Source: Saksenaea vasiformis B4078 (Eukaryota; Mucoromycota; Mucoromycetes; Mucorales; Saksenaeaceae). Taken from it: DNA of 64,000 nt. The notes beneath the pieces were generated by a model. It saw only the letters and a list, made by a program, of their open reading frames with translations, ran no database searches and was not told where the DNA came from. Within the stretch, counting starts at the first letter, position 1. Every line of letters begins with the position of its first letter. Below are positions 23,238 to 36,600 of this stretch, one piece after another. The stretch covers positions 62,001 through 126,000 of the forward strand of contig JNDT01001921.1 of the NCBI GenBank assembly GCA_000697055.1, given 5' to 3'. A program made the translations under genes and the position numbers.

Positions 23238-23472
23238 AACAAAAGGAGATAAAAAGAACAAAAAAAAGACAAAAAAAAAGTAAGTTTTCCTCGTGCAAAA
23301 CTTTTTTGGGTTATGCAAACAAATTCACGAATCAAAAAGGACCGATGTTATTCCCGAGACAAACAATGAGACGAAACTCGCACGGATCACACATACACAT
23401 AAAAAAAGAACGCGTAGCAGAGAGAAAATAAAAAAAATTATTAGGCTAGGAAATTTTTTTTATTTTATTATT

Positions 23473-25162
23473 CTAGGTGAAATGACAGCCAAAAAGAAAA
23501 GATAAAAATGAAACCGCGGTGATACCTAAGAACTGCTGCCATCCATGGAGTGATTGCCATAAGGTTGAGGATGACGATGTAGGCAGCGAAGACGGAGGTT
23601 CGGCAACATCACGCGACGATGACGAAGGAGACATTGTCATTTTTGGCGTTGCGTTGGCACCTTCCCTACTTGTTGTTGTTGTTGGTTTAGCGGTGGAAGA
23701 AGAAGAAGAGATGGCTGGGGCGATACCAATACGATTCTCTTTCATGTTGTAGACGGAGTAGATTGTACGTAGCACCACTTCACCTAGCATCCATGTTTGG
23801 CCAGTAGAGAGTGACAGGTCTTCGGGTGCAGGGGCGATGCCAAAGATGCAGGCGCGGGCATTGTCTGATTTTTCAGCATCCAGCGGAATGACGAGATCAG
23901 AAATGGGCACATGGATGGTTACAGCGGATGCGGGGGTGGTTTGGCGGCTAATAGAGGTCGACAGCTGAAACTGGATTGACTCGGGGCTTTTTGCTAGGCT
24001 ACAATCTATCCGATACACACCGCGCGAGGGCAGTAAACGCGCTGTCGTTGGCATGGAGCGCAAAATGCCGTCGGCAACATCGCGCGGTAAATAACTGAGC
24101 GTGGTACCCGTGTCAAGGATAAACGGTTGGAGCCCGACGGACTTCTGGTAACCGGTTGACGTAGCGACGGCCTGACCAGGCACTGTCCAGTACAGGTACG
24201 TTGCGTTCTTGGGCACAGGCTTGCCAAGAACGGGAGAGACGCTGTCGCCGGCGGAAATGGTATAGGGAACAACGGGAACATACTGTAATGTTCCCGAGAA
24301 TCGCTGGCGGTCGATCCCTCCAAGGGTAATTTCGCCGCTATGGCCAAATTCAGAGCGCGCATTCAAAAAGAGGGAGAAAATAGGCTCCCGAATGGCGTTC
24401 TGCGCCACTAAATGAAACACAAGCGGAATATCGTTTTTGATGCCACGTGCAGAATTAAGGCCGGGATAGCCAAGGCCCATAATACCGTTGTTCTGAGGAC
24501 CATTCTGAACAACGCCAAGAATATGCTCCGTCGATGTGGCGAGGCCGATCATTTGATTCGTTACTGTGACCCCACCGAGACCGACTGTTTCATATGCATA
24601 GGTTCCGTTGGCATTACCGCGGCCATATTCGATGTTGAAAGGCATCGCTGTCGATCGGAAACTCGTCGATTTTGTAGGATCAAACCGATCGTACGGACAT
24701 TGCTGGATCGAACATTCGATCGCCGGAATCCAAAGCTCGCCACTAATGCAGTGCAACGACATAAAAAAAAAGAAGGGGCGGGGGAGAGAGAAAGAGAGAT
24801 ATTTTTTTTTAGTACCACAGGGTCCTGTTCTGTTTCTGTTCCTTTATCATTATTTTCTTTTTTTGTTTGCTGACCGACCTTCCTGTATCGACAGCGAGCT
24901 CAAATGTTTGTGGAGGTGTACCGATAGCAACGGTGGTGAGATATTCTCGACCATTGGCATTAAATAACGAGGCTTTATTTAGTTGAGGGTTGACATCACG
25001 TTTATCTTTGCCATGTCGTCGTAATGATGTAAATTGGCCATTTTCGTTTCTTTTTAACGATAAACGGATGACACCTTCTGCGTTCGTGTTGTCAGTCACA
25101 GAGGCATTGGAACAAAGAACGACAGTGAAGATCCCGAGGACGATGCTTATCAAAGAACGCAT
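23473..25162 (-). CDS. GPI-anchored-type aspartic protease (copy C)
   Basis: Third protease of the array, 517 residues from two exons (25162-24879, 24742-23473). Signal peptide MRSLISIVLGIFTVVLCS, propeptide with dibasic sites (RRHGKDKRD), VAIGTPPQTFELAVDTGS with the first Asp, Cys pair CSIQQCP, and LDTGTTLSYL with the second Asp. A Ser/Thr-rich stalk of about 60 residues (SSSSSTAKPTTTTS) leads to a hydrophobic end (FLGITAVSFLSFLFG), the strongest GPI-type tail of the three. The intron, 136 nt, is longer than in A and B but at the same place. Only about 235 bp separate its stop from the start of copy B, so the promoter of B must be short. Confidence 0.92.
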
Positions 25163-26439
25163 GTACCGGGCAAAAAGGAATAAGGAAGGAGTGGAAGGGT
25201 GTGAAAAGGAAGGGAAAAGGAAGACAAAAAGGAAAAACAGCTTACTGCCACACACAACGCTCTCATTTTTTCGGCGGAGCAATAAAGATGAAAAGAAGTA
25301 CCAATTTCTTCTACCCGAAAATAACTTTTTGGTCATCGCCCTACCATTTTCGGAGCAAATGCACTCCCCAAAAGCAATGTAGCACCCGCACCCAATTTTC
25401 GACATCACAGGCCGACAAAAATGTACGTAGCAGGCTGTGTCTTCCCCGAGCCCCCTTCTCTTTCTCGGTGATATGATGGATCTTTCTTACATAGACCGCG
25501 TGTCAGCCGTAAGGAACCCCGCAAGTTTCCTTTCTTTTATAACATTTCGTAACGAAGAACCCAAACAGAGATGGGGCAGGGCCATGCTTGTTGATGAACA
25601 TGGCTGTTGTGATGAGGAAACATAATGCTACAGGGAACATTCGTTCTCCCATGGAAGGTTTTGAATGGATGAGTTAGGAATTCATGGGAATGAGTCGGCC
25701 TCTATCTTTCATAGCCGTGCCGCGCGTATTTTAAATGATAAAGCATCGTCGTTCTTTTATGCTAAGACAATCGAGCCTCAGCTAAATTATCGGACATGAA
25801 GGTCACTGCTGAGTTTGTTGCTGAATGGAAGAAGAAACGCATAAGCGGATGAATTGGAGGGACACGCCGACGACTACATATAGATACACGAAACGCCGCA
25901 AGCCCTCAGGGGTAGACTAACGGCTGAACTCACTGAGGTGGATTCAACCTAGGGAAAGGACGGTTTGATAAGTGTATCCAGGTGACTTCAACTCCCTTTT
26001 TATACAGCAAACTTCGAACGACATGCGTGCGACAGAGTCGAGATTTAAGGTCGGCGTTCTTGTGGAACCTGAAAATGTCAGTACCGATTTATCCTTGAAC
26101 AACCTTTTTAGTTCTTCTTTGACTGACTTTTGCTAATAAATCTACTCTTGCTTAGGCAGTGTTTCCAGAGATCATTAGCAATAAACACGGGCGTAACAAG
26201 AAGAAGAAGAAGAAGAGGAAGAAGGAAAGCACAGGATGAACGGTAGGTTCACACTCAGCCACAACATGATGACAGGCACCAGAACAACTACCACAGTGGC
26301 AACAGCAACAGCAGCAGCAGCAGCAGCAAAAATAATAAAATAACAACAACAACAACAACAGGTTTTCCTTTATGCTTGCTAAAAAACCCAATGATAAAGA
26401 GACAAGAATATAAATAGACTTTTTTCCTTCTTGCTCACC
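25163..26439. other. Divergent intergenic region
   Basis: Between the minus-strand protease array and the plus-strand membrane-protein gene. No gene is supported. A GAA/CAG/AAC trinucleotide-repeat patch lies at about 26201-26362. A TATAAATA sequence at 26409-26416 lies just before the ATG at 26440 and may be a TATA box. Confidence 0.5.
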
Positions 26440-27119
26440 ATGCGTTCTGTAATTTTTCTTACTTTGTTGCTTCTGCTGTTCTATGTGTCTGCAAAACCAC
26501 CACCACTACTACCATCACCTTCAACGACACAGCACCATTTGCGTAAAACGTCGGGGAGGTCCATGTCAACAAATACCTTGACCATTGGCCATGGTGAAAC
26601 TACACATTTCGGTGGTCAAACATCTTTGACAAAGCCGGGCGAAATGCAGTCTCCTATGAGAACCAATCATTTTTCGAATCCAGCAACGACATCCTCCTCC
26701 TCCTCTTCTCCACAAACATCCAGTAAAAAAAAAAAAAAAAATTCATCTGTTTGTTTGATAGCGAGATATATCTTTTTAACTCGATGAATTTTGTAGGTAC
26801 TGTCTATTTCGCTCCGTCTATTCCTTTTGTTCCTCAGCGTCAATTCCTTGTAAGTAGTTGACCATTCCCGGAAATAGATTCTTTTTCCCTGCAGATTTCT
26901 TAATAGTTTCTTTTTTTATAGATTGTTGGTTGTGTCTTTGGTTCGATTACATTGGTTTCATTGATTATTGCAGGAATGATAACTATCCAGTCATGGCGTA
27001 GAAAGAGAAAACAACGTAAACAATTTGCAGAAGTACAGGATCCACTTGGACCCAATTCAGGTTTTACAAAAGCAGTGCGTCGTGCTGCGACACTTCCAAC
27101 ATCTCCTCACAGACCATAA
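26440..27119 (+). CDS. Unknown single-pass membrane protein with signal peptide
   Basis: Three exons (26440-26722, 26797-26849, 26922-27119) join to 178 codons. I do not recognise the family. Seen: signal peptide MRSVIFLTLLLLLFYVSA, a Pro/Ser/Thr-rich extracellular part with His/Gly-rich short motifs, one transmembrane helix (IVGCVFGSITLVSLIIAGM) and a basic cytoplasmic start (WRRKRKQRKQ) after it. It ends in a short tail that contains DPLGPNSGF and RRAATLP. The topology suggests a small type I membrane protein with a glycosylated ectodomain. The second intron begins directly before the membrane helix. Confidence 0.75.
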
Positions 27120-27433
27120 AAAAAAGAATTGTCTATTTTCATATCGAGAGATGTAACCTCAGTCCATGAGTTGCACAGAGAGAGAAGGAAGTCTATTATC
27201 GGTGGTGATGCATAGGATAGTGGAACGATTGGTTAACAGGACCCCAGTTTAACAAGCATGCGGAGTCCATACAGTTACTTATTAAGAAAGTTAAGGTTTT
27301 TTTTTCTCGATGTTACGTTCCTCTTCTCCTCTTTTTATCCTTATGTGAAGGAAAAGAGAGCCAAAAAGTAGAATGAATTTTATGTGTACTGAGAAAGAGA
27401 AAGAAAAAGAGAGAGGGAGAGAGGGAGAACGTG

Positions 27434-27479
<46 letters not shown>

Positions 27480-27483
27480 AGTA

Positions 27484-27516
<33 letters not shown>

Positions 27517-27749
27517 AAGAGAGAAAGAGAGAAAGAGAAAGAAGAGATTAAGGAAAGAGGGGACTTCAGAGAGTGATCTCAAAAGTTTCACGTGGTTTCG
27601 TTTGTTAGCGGGGTAAAGTTGTCATACATGTGAAAATGAGGACATGACAAACCCCCACCTTTTTTTTTTTTCTTTATTTTTTTTTCTTTTCTTTTTTTAT
27701 TAATTTATTGTCTACTACTACAATCTATACTACTGCTATTACTATTAGA
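27120..27749. other. Intergenic region with simple repeats
   Basis: No gene is supported. Dominated by GA-rich and TA/GT repeats (27395-27545) followed by a pyrimidine-rich leader in front of the Pex22 gene. The Pex22 frame is open from 27708, but no ATG occurs before 27750. Confidence 0.5.
27431..27479. repeat. Compound (TA)n(TG)n microsatellite
   Basis: About nine TA units followed by about thirteen TG units, flanked on both sides by GA-rich tracts. Confidence 0.9.
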
Positions 27750-28745
27750 ATGACAAAAAAACAATCCCGTAACCCACGATGGATACCACAATGGATTTTA
27801 CAGCTGGTTGGTTATTCCTCTTTAGCAGCCGCCCTGGTCAGTCTCGCTGTTTACTATTACAAACGGCACAAACGCATTGCAGACAGAAGACATTCCCCCG
27901 AACCTCCTTCATCCCCAGTACAACAACCAACCTCACCATTACGACGAACAAGTAGTAGTTTAGCTGACATGCAAGGAACAACAACAACACAGGTAAGAAC
28001 CTATCTTAAAGTAAGAAACTTATACCTTAAAAATAAATATTGTTAAGGAATCCTCTTCACCGCCGCCACCAGGTCGATGTACTCCTACTACACCTATGCA
28101 AACCAATCAAACTACCACCACTAGTAGTTGGAGCTCGAGATTACTCGGCGGCATAAAGTCGGCCACCCGGAAAAACAAGAAACGAATGACAATCTCACTT
28201 AAAAATGTAATAAGAAACTTTTAACTTTTATCCGTTGAACTAACAAACTCAAAAAGTCTATTCTTTGGAATCCTTCTTCCGATGTCAATACACCCAATCA
28301 TGCGTTTCATGAAAATGCCACTGTCTTGTTGACACGTCTCTGTCAAGTCTATGATGTGTATCTTATCATCCATATCAATTCCGAGATGGAGAAAAACGAG
28401 ATTTTGGTGTTGCTGGAGAATGCAAACGTGTTGAACCAACTGGATAGTCGTAAAATCTTGTACTGTTCAACAGAACAAGGCAAAGTCCATATGATCCGTC
28501 ATATCGACCCTCAAATTCATGTGGAAGGTGGCTGGGAACTGGATGATGGTGAGGAAATTGTCCGTACATTGAGACCGCATGTACAAAAACTGGTCTGGGT
28601 GATTACACGAAGGCGACGAAGTTCATTTAATCAAGCCAAGTTAAAGGAAGCAGATCAAGGCATTTTAGGCCCTAATGTGGAGTTGACGGATCAATTTATG
28701 GACAGTTCTCTTGCACGTGAAGTGGGATTCTGTGTGGATCAATGA
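27750..28745 (+). CDS. PEX22: Peroxisome assembly protein Pex22
   Basis: Pex22 anchors the ubiquitin-conjugating enzyme Pex4 on the peroxisomal membrane for recycling of the import receptor Pex5. Three exons (27750-27992, 28048-28206, 28257-28745) give 296 residues. A short basic N-terminus is followed by one membrane anchor (LQLVGYSSLAAALVSLAVYYY) and a basic cytosolic flank. A Pro/Ser-rich linker then leads to the soluble Rossmann-like domain, entered by KKRMTISLKN and SILWNP. Typical Pex22 features are KILYCSTEQGKVHMIRHI, IHVEGG and LRPHVQKLVWV. The start is the first ATG in the frame. Pex4 is not in this window. Confidence 0.8.
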
Positions 28746-29410
28746 AGTGTACACGTTTATCAATCCAGGTGAAAAAACCTCATCCGCTCTTTTCAACATG
28801 CGCTTCTCCTGAAAAAAGAAAAGAAAATCGAACAAACAGGATAGCTCATTATTTTTTTTTATTTTACCCCATTCCGCTTTTTCTTTTTATATAACTACTA
28901 CATCCTGTAACGGGGATGTTCATAGCGCCAGTCATCGCATCTCTCTCTTTTTCTCTCTCTCCATACCCCATCCTGCATGAATAGAAAAAAAACAATGTTC
29001 GTCCTTTAAAAAGAGTTCCTCCCCTTTTTGGAAAGTCATTGTTTTCCTTCCTATGACTTGTTTTGCATCCATTTGAAATAATTTGGGCTTTGAAGTATGT
29101 ATTTTTAGCTTGCATGTTAGTATCGAATGTCTCGTGTTAAGGGAAAAAAAGGATGTATCAGTGATCCGGATTCTTGTTATTTCATGCAAATGGCGTGTCA
29201 GAAACAGGGTTCCTATGGTCTCACACAAAGGATGTTTCAGGGAAGTGATGCCTATTTAAGGGGAAAAGACCGACTTCATTCGTATGCCAATGAAAACACA
29301 TAGCACTGGAAAAGAGATGCAAAGATCATGTAACCGTATGACTCTAGCTTTGTCTGAGCATTTAAATTCAAAGAGGACGAAGGCATGACATGCGATGAAG
29401 GTGATAATAC

Positions 29411-29441
<31 letters not shown>

Positions 29442-29600
29442 GACAGCAAGCATCGAACACAACCATTAGCATGACATCCATTGACTAACCATGAAATACG
29501 TTGTATGCCGCTCCAATGAAATCTTTCTTGCGTCCATGGGAGGACCAAATTCATGTAGGGTCTTATCTGCCACGATTGGTTCATCCTTTATTTAATAAGG
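28746..29600. other. Convergent intergenic region
   Basis: 3' flanks of PEX22 and CCH1. No gene is supported. A (CTA)n repeat lies at about 29411-29441. Confidence 0.5.
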
Positions 29601-32600
29601 TTACTCTCGATCTAAAAGGTCTAACCAACAACAGGTTACCAGAGATGCTCGATAAGCCATGGCACACACACACACACTTACCTGCCCACGTGTTTTGTTG
29701 AATATGATCTAAAATTGTTTCTGCTTCCGAATCCGCCATCGTGCTTATCGCCAATGGATCAATCATGTAATACTTAATAAAGCTATCAGCTGACTCCAAC
29801 GTGGTGTCCTCCTGTTCTTCCGACGACGGCATAGGCGAGTTCTGCCGAAACAAAGACCCGTTGTTAGCTGAAGAAGCAGAAGAAACAACCCTCGAGTCGG
29901 ACAAAGGTTCATGATCTGAACTTGTTGTCGGAGATGGGTAACGGGCGGGTATCCGAAGTGATGGCTGCTGAAGTAATAATGCAGGTTCTAACCGAGGCAA
30001 AGCCCGAGGTTGATCGATAACAATAACCGGAGCTGGCAAATAATAGAATTAGAAAAAAAAATAGACCCAATGAAAGTTAAGGCACAAAACCTGAGGACAC
30101 GGATTCCGTCGATGACATGACGCTTGGAGAGGGTGACGCTACATTCTGTTCCCCGAAATATCTGGTCCTGGCTTCGTTACTTTCCATTCGCCGCAGTGCC
30201 AGATATTTTCGTCGTTGTACGAGCATGTCCATCAAAGTCCTTGCTTTTTCCAAAGCGAGTAACTTACGGATCTTGTCTTCTTGTCTAGCTCGAAGGACCA
30301 ATTCATCCAAACTACAATTAAGATGAGTACAACCCAAAAAAGTAATAATAATGGAAGCCTTTTTACGTCAATGATTCTGAAATATCGACCAAACGAAGAC
30401 ACAGAGTAGAAAGCATCTGCTGAAAGGATATACCCTTGATACCAGCAGTGGTCATGAGTTCCTACAATAGGATAAGGATGACATTACAATCAACTACTGC
30501 CATTTTGTACTTGCTTGATAAATAAAAATGTACTGTTTTCTTCTTTGTTGGATTGCGGCGATATCCATGGTACTCAACAAACGGTTTACTTCGTGATAGT
30601 TAAAAAAACGTTCGCCCACAATATTATAATTAGCATCAGCACTGTCTGTCTGACGAAGTGATACAGGTACAGATGCTAAATGACAAACATCGGCATCCAT
30701 CCGTTGACTAGCCTCAATAAATGCCGGAATAGCATGCTGTTTTTCATAAATATGAATTGCTAATGCACCGTCCAATTTCTACGTGCTGATGATGAGCGAA
30801 GAAAAGAAGATCAAAGAAAAAAAACCCTGAGATACCTTTAAGAATCCAACGACATCCTTTTTTTGGATATAGCCTGTAGCCTTGGGATCAAACAACATCC
30901 AGGCCTCTTTGTATCTAAAAGAAAAAAAAAAAAGAGGCTCGTCAAGATAGCAACACTAACAGCAGTAAATATTTACCGTCTAAGATCGGCACGTGTAATC
31001 AACGTAAATTTACTCCGCTTGTCAAAAGTGAATGAAAAGTTGTGAATGACAATCTATGGTTTTTTACATTAGCCCTGACCAAGTGATCCACTCCACAGGT
31101 CCCCTCCCCAACGTTACCACTGTGATCAAGTTGACAAAGATATAGGTGCAAACAATGTAGAATAAAATGAACAAAGTGTATGCCATCGGTGGTGATCCGC
31201 AGTCTTTGCCTCCTACGCAATTCGGTCGCTGCACGGCAAAATCATGCATAAGAAAATCCTGGTAGACGGATTATTATTACTAAACAGACTAATTTCCATT
31301 TATAGCATTACCCAGTTTTCACCCGTAGTGATTCTGAACAAGGTTAGCATAGCATTTGATAGATTGCGAAAGTTTGCATGTTCGTTTCCATAGACACCGT
31401 AACGTGTTTGTGCAAAGAATTCCTGCAAAAGAACAGCAAAACAAAGCATGACAAATAGAAAAACAATGGTTACGTGAACAATGGCAGGAAGTGCTTGTCT
31501 GTCGAAAAAAATTAAGGTTTTGTTACGTTGTCTATCTATCACAGAAAGATATAGTCTTACCCTGCAGCCCGAAAGAAAATGTCTAACGCTTCATTTCTTT
31601 GTACAAGACGGAATGCAACACCCACTTCCAACATGGTATAAATGACATCCACTGTAAACTACAGAGGATCATTAATTAACAAGAAGACCATACAAAAAAA
31701 ATTTTTTTTTGTACCGTAGGCTTTGTCCATCGTTTGACAAGCATCGCAAAGGTAGCTTGATTTTTTTTTTTTTCACACTGGTGTTAGTCTGATCCATCGT
31801 GGTAGCAGAAACCTTCCATACCAGCCATTGTTACCACCGCGTCATAAATATTCCATTGCACGGATACCCACTAATAGAGTTACAATAATAAACCACCTCG
31901 TTTTCTGTTTTCCTGTTACCTTTCGAAAACCTAAGCCTACAATTTTGATGATCACTTCCATAGCATACAGTCCAAGAAACACTGGATACAGCCAGACTAA
32001 TAATCAAAGGAATGAGTGAGTGAGTAGATGAGTGAGTAAATGAAAACATTTGTCAGAGTTTACTTTGAAGGACGGTTAACCAATGGGGTTGATGGAGATG
32101 TTCCGAACAGAAAAGTGCTGTGCCATGTTAAAAAAAAATTCAGGTTACTTCTTTTGCTTCTACCCTTTACCAATGTTGGCAACAAGAACCATGGTCATGC
32201 ATTTCGCATAGATGCCTTGCCTCTTGGTCGCAATCCCATAAAAGAAGGCAGATACTCGGTTTGTTGGTCTTTCAACGTAGGGTGAAGGTTTGAGAAGCGC
32301 TAATTTTTGCTGCAGATCTCTGAATTGTCTTTGTCTATTTGTCATTGTGCTTATTCCGCTGCGTTGCTTAAAGATCTCCAGGAAAAGCTAACGACGCAGA
32401 AATTATTCGAGTGCAGGAGGGGGGAGGGCTTGCAGAGATTACTTACACCAATAAATAACTGAATCAGACAAAGAGATGCAATAAACATGAATGCAATGTA
32501 ATAAAGCGAGTGCCAACGTGCTCCAGCGGACCAGTCAAACTTCGGTTGCACTTTGTTATCGTAGGATCTGATGCTCATTGCCGAGAAAAGAGACAAAATC

Positions 32601-33628
32601 TTTTGATATCAAGTCAATCAAGAGAAAGCAAAAAAAGAAAAAAACAAAGGAAAGTGCCTTACCCAGCCTTCACCCGAGGCGTTTTCGAACAGATGGAGTA
32701 GGGATTTGCCAAAATTATCGTACGAATAGCGATAAGGGATTTGCCACACGCGTGGTAGCAAAATACGCGAGGTATCGTCGTCATCAGATGGAAACTCACC
32801 GAGACAGCCATCTGCGACAGCAACATCATCATCGTTGCATAGTGCAAATCGACCACTGAAAAGATGGCATCCATAAATAGCAAATGGAACAAACACAAGA
32901 AGATTGATGAGAATAGCATCTGTTACTTTGGATAAGCCGTAGAAGAGGTCGGAGAATATCACGCGCATGCCTGGAACGCGGTTGGCAATTCCCATGACCC
33001 GTAGCACACGCACTATCCGGAGAAAACTGTATTTTTGGCCATCCTCTAACCACACCATGATAGGCACTTGACTCAGTAGGAGGAACAGGTCGAGTGCATT
33101 CCATAGATGACGTAAATAGGACTTGGGCAGCATGATCAGCCCGTCCGCAACAATGTGCACCAAAACGTCCAGCAAGAACACCACCAGCAATGTTATTTGG
33201 ACAGGCTCCATGATTCGGTTGTCTGCAAAGAGGGCGATGGCTACGCTCGCACCGAGCAACAAGGTCATTGTCCAATGATAGACCCACTTATCCAGAAGCC
33301 ATATGCATGCCTTTCGGATGGTGCTGTCCGGCGCAAGGAAAAAAAGAGAACGAAAAAGGTCGAGGTTCTGAACAATCATGTCCTTGTTTTCTTTGGCCAT
33401 GTTAAGTTCATATTCATCACCATATTTTACCAGCTCTTTGTCTGATATTTCTTGCTTGGGAGCATCTTCTGCGTCACTATGCATACTCAGTATAGACCTA
33501 GCCCGAACCTTTTGTCAGTATTCCGTCGGAAACGTGAAAAAAAAAGAAAGACTTACGCGATGGATGCTTTGCGCCACACGTCAACAGAGGAGCGTCTCTG
33601 TACAAACTTGCTACGGGCACGTGGGGGA

Positions 33629-33676
<48 letters not shown>

Positions 33677-36600
33677 ACTGTCTCCTGTGCTTCCAGAAAC
33701 CTTTTAAAATGGACTCTTGTTACACCTGCAGTGAGGTCTTTTGGTAATCTGTATAGCCATAACTTCTGTTCTTCTCGTTTTACAAAGAACGGCAACAGGA
33801 AACTAATAGAAAAATGGGGCTTAAGTGTTCCAGCTTGGCAAGACGCTCTCTCTCTCTCTTTTTACCGAGAAACAGAGTCCATGGTAAAGTATTCGGGTTG
33901 CCATCGATGTTGTCGTATGTACTTTTTAATCTGGATATGGCGGATTTCGTCTTCATCGAGATCAAAGTTTTCCATGATCACAGCAATGAAAAGATTGAGT
34001 ACAATGTCTAACCAAAAATAAGCGTCAGAATAAATTCATACAGATAGATAGATAGATAGAATGACAGTACAATGGACGCAAGAATAGATCACCACCATGT
34101 ACACGGCAGCGTGAACAACGGAGGACCTTTCCTGGCTACGCATGGATTCATAAAGTATATCCTGTCAAACGCGTAAGTGATGGGCTGGGTGAACATCAAT
34201 CTTCTTTACCGTCCAGTTTTCACCTGTCATGATCTAGCAAGGCATAGGTTGAATACGTTTTTGTCTCCATGAACCAAAATTTATACCTGAAACGTTGCTA
34301 GAAAGGATTGGAAGAAGTTGTCGAAACGCATCACCGGCTCATCTTCATTGGCAACAACGTCATAATCACCACCAAACATTTGGATAGAGATAACAGAGAG
34401 TAGACAAAGCACGAGAAATGTGAAAAACGTCAAATTAAGGATACCTTGACCGTCGCCAATGACATCTGCCTATTGCTACTGTGTTATTTTGCGCTCATTT
34501 TTGGTATTCACCTACCAGTAGGTGCATGGCTCCAGGGAAAAAGTAAATCAAGCGGTAGGACCGGAGAATAGCAAAAAGTTGCAAGTAACGGTGCATCGTC
34601 GCATGTTGCTGAACTGTCTGTAGCAGGGTACTGACCAAGGTGCCTGTAGCGAGGACTGCATCTATTCTGTTACGTGCAGAAGGAAGGTTAAGGGTAATAT
34701 GTTTCTATCCATGTGTTCATCTGTCATCAGGTTAAAAAAAAAAGGAAAAAGGAAAAGGATATGATGATAACGCCAGAACTGGGACCAACTTGTCGCACCA
34801 GCTATACGAATGGCAAGTTCAGCAGCAAAGAACAAGGAAAAAATGCTTTCTGCCATGGCTACCGTTTAATCTGATGAGACCTTTGTTAGAACGGGACAAC
34901 AATGTTACCAAGCCCTTGTATTTCCTGCGGTCCCAAATGGTCATTGTAAAGCATCAAGACACCTAAATTGATTGCTACGACACTATGACCGACGTATGCG
35001 ACCCATGAACTTCCGACGATAGCACGCATTGTACGTCTCCACAAGAGAGTGTGGCGGTGCATTGTATCTTGCACAGAGGTGGGCGTTTCCAGGTCGCCAT
35101 CCACAATGGGTTGCGCCAAAGAAATACGTCCTTTTTTACCTGAAGAAAATGCGCTCTGATCCAAGTCGCCACGGGAATGCGAACAGGAAGTCGTGAGTGC
35201 AGCTATTTGTCGCGGTAAGTATGATGGTATTTTTTCTTTACCTAAGTGTGAGGTCTTACCTATAAATAAGGGAACAACCACGAATGTCATCAAGTAGATG
35301 CACAGGCAATAATAGATCACAGCGCCTGTACTGGAAACACTGTCCTGGCTCAAGTACAGCAAGTCCGTCCAATCTTCGGTCGAAATGACAGTAAACACGT
35401 TGAGCATCGCATACAAAATATTATGAAAACTAATATGTGTCCATCCGGGCTGATTCTGTACAGACTGGATACAGATTTGGCCGGAAGGGCATAGGACGCC
35501 ACTGCCCATTTGGAGATGACTGTTCCATGTCCCTGTATCCATGTCGAAAACACCTGCTTTGTTACCGTTCTCGTCATAATAACCATTGCATGTGATTCGC
35601 GGTGTAGTCCATATAATCGCTCCCGTCTCCGTCGAAGAAAACGTACCACATTGGCGAGAGAAAGAATCTGTAAAAACGGACACCGCGAAGATAGAGAATA
35701 GCAACCATAGAAAAGCGAAAAAGCCCAAAACTTCTGCTAAAATACTGAGACTTTCTTGAAGCGATTGCATGATGATCTGTTTCGTTTTACAAATGAATGA
35801 ACTCCTCTCTCAAAAAATTTTTTTTCCTTTCTTTCTTTCACGTCATGTACCTTGGTTCCCTGTGTTATCGTCAGGAATCTGAGGATACGGAGTGCTGCGA
35901 TCGCCTGGAACACAGGCCAAGACCTTGATCGTATCAGCATAAGTACCACATCGATCCAGTAAGATGTGAGCGTCACTAGGTCAAGTAGATTGGGTAAACG
36001 AGCCAAATAAGCATCGTGCACCACGCTCAATGAATCGAGAGGACCCGTCGTTCCTTCCACACCCGTATCAGTTGTAGCTGCGCGTGAGGCCACAGATATC
36101 CGCTCGGTTGCATGCTGTTCTGAAGATACTTCATCTTCGTTCTCTTCTATCGTGGAAGGCGTAGCAGAAGCCCAAGGAGCTAGTTCATCATCTTGGTTTG
36201 CAGAATCAAAGGGGTCATGGAAGGACATATTCGATGAACCCGGACTAAACCCGAGCAAATCGTTTTGAACCGGTGACACCGTGTTGTCCTGCAAGCAAAG
36301 TCGATGGCCAAGTACTTTTTCGAGAAAAGCTGCTATTCGAGACAACGTCATTGAAGGACGCGTGCTAATACAGCCGTACACAATAATTTTAGTAATCATC
36401 TCGAACCTATACCGTCTCTGTTAATCTTTCCGCGGTTGTTTGCCTCTTTCCTTACGTATAAATAATGTGAATAGCGAGAAGTACGTAGTCGTTTGTGTGC
36501 GAAAACACGTTTGTGTCGCTGTTCGTTCGGATTGCATTCATTCCCAAAACACATAGCTGGATCACGAGAAGCAAAAACATGAGCGATTGAAACCATCTAG

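Noticed and set aside
29401..29445. Short-unit repeats as a possible CRISPR array
   Set aside because: Simple triplet microsatellite; no spaced repeats of 20-40 nt exist anywhere in the window and the genome is eukaryotic.
33378..34021. Plus-strand ORFs with Ala/Gln runs
   Set aside because: Antisense to CCH1 exons and introns; the runs come from the triplet repeat.
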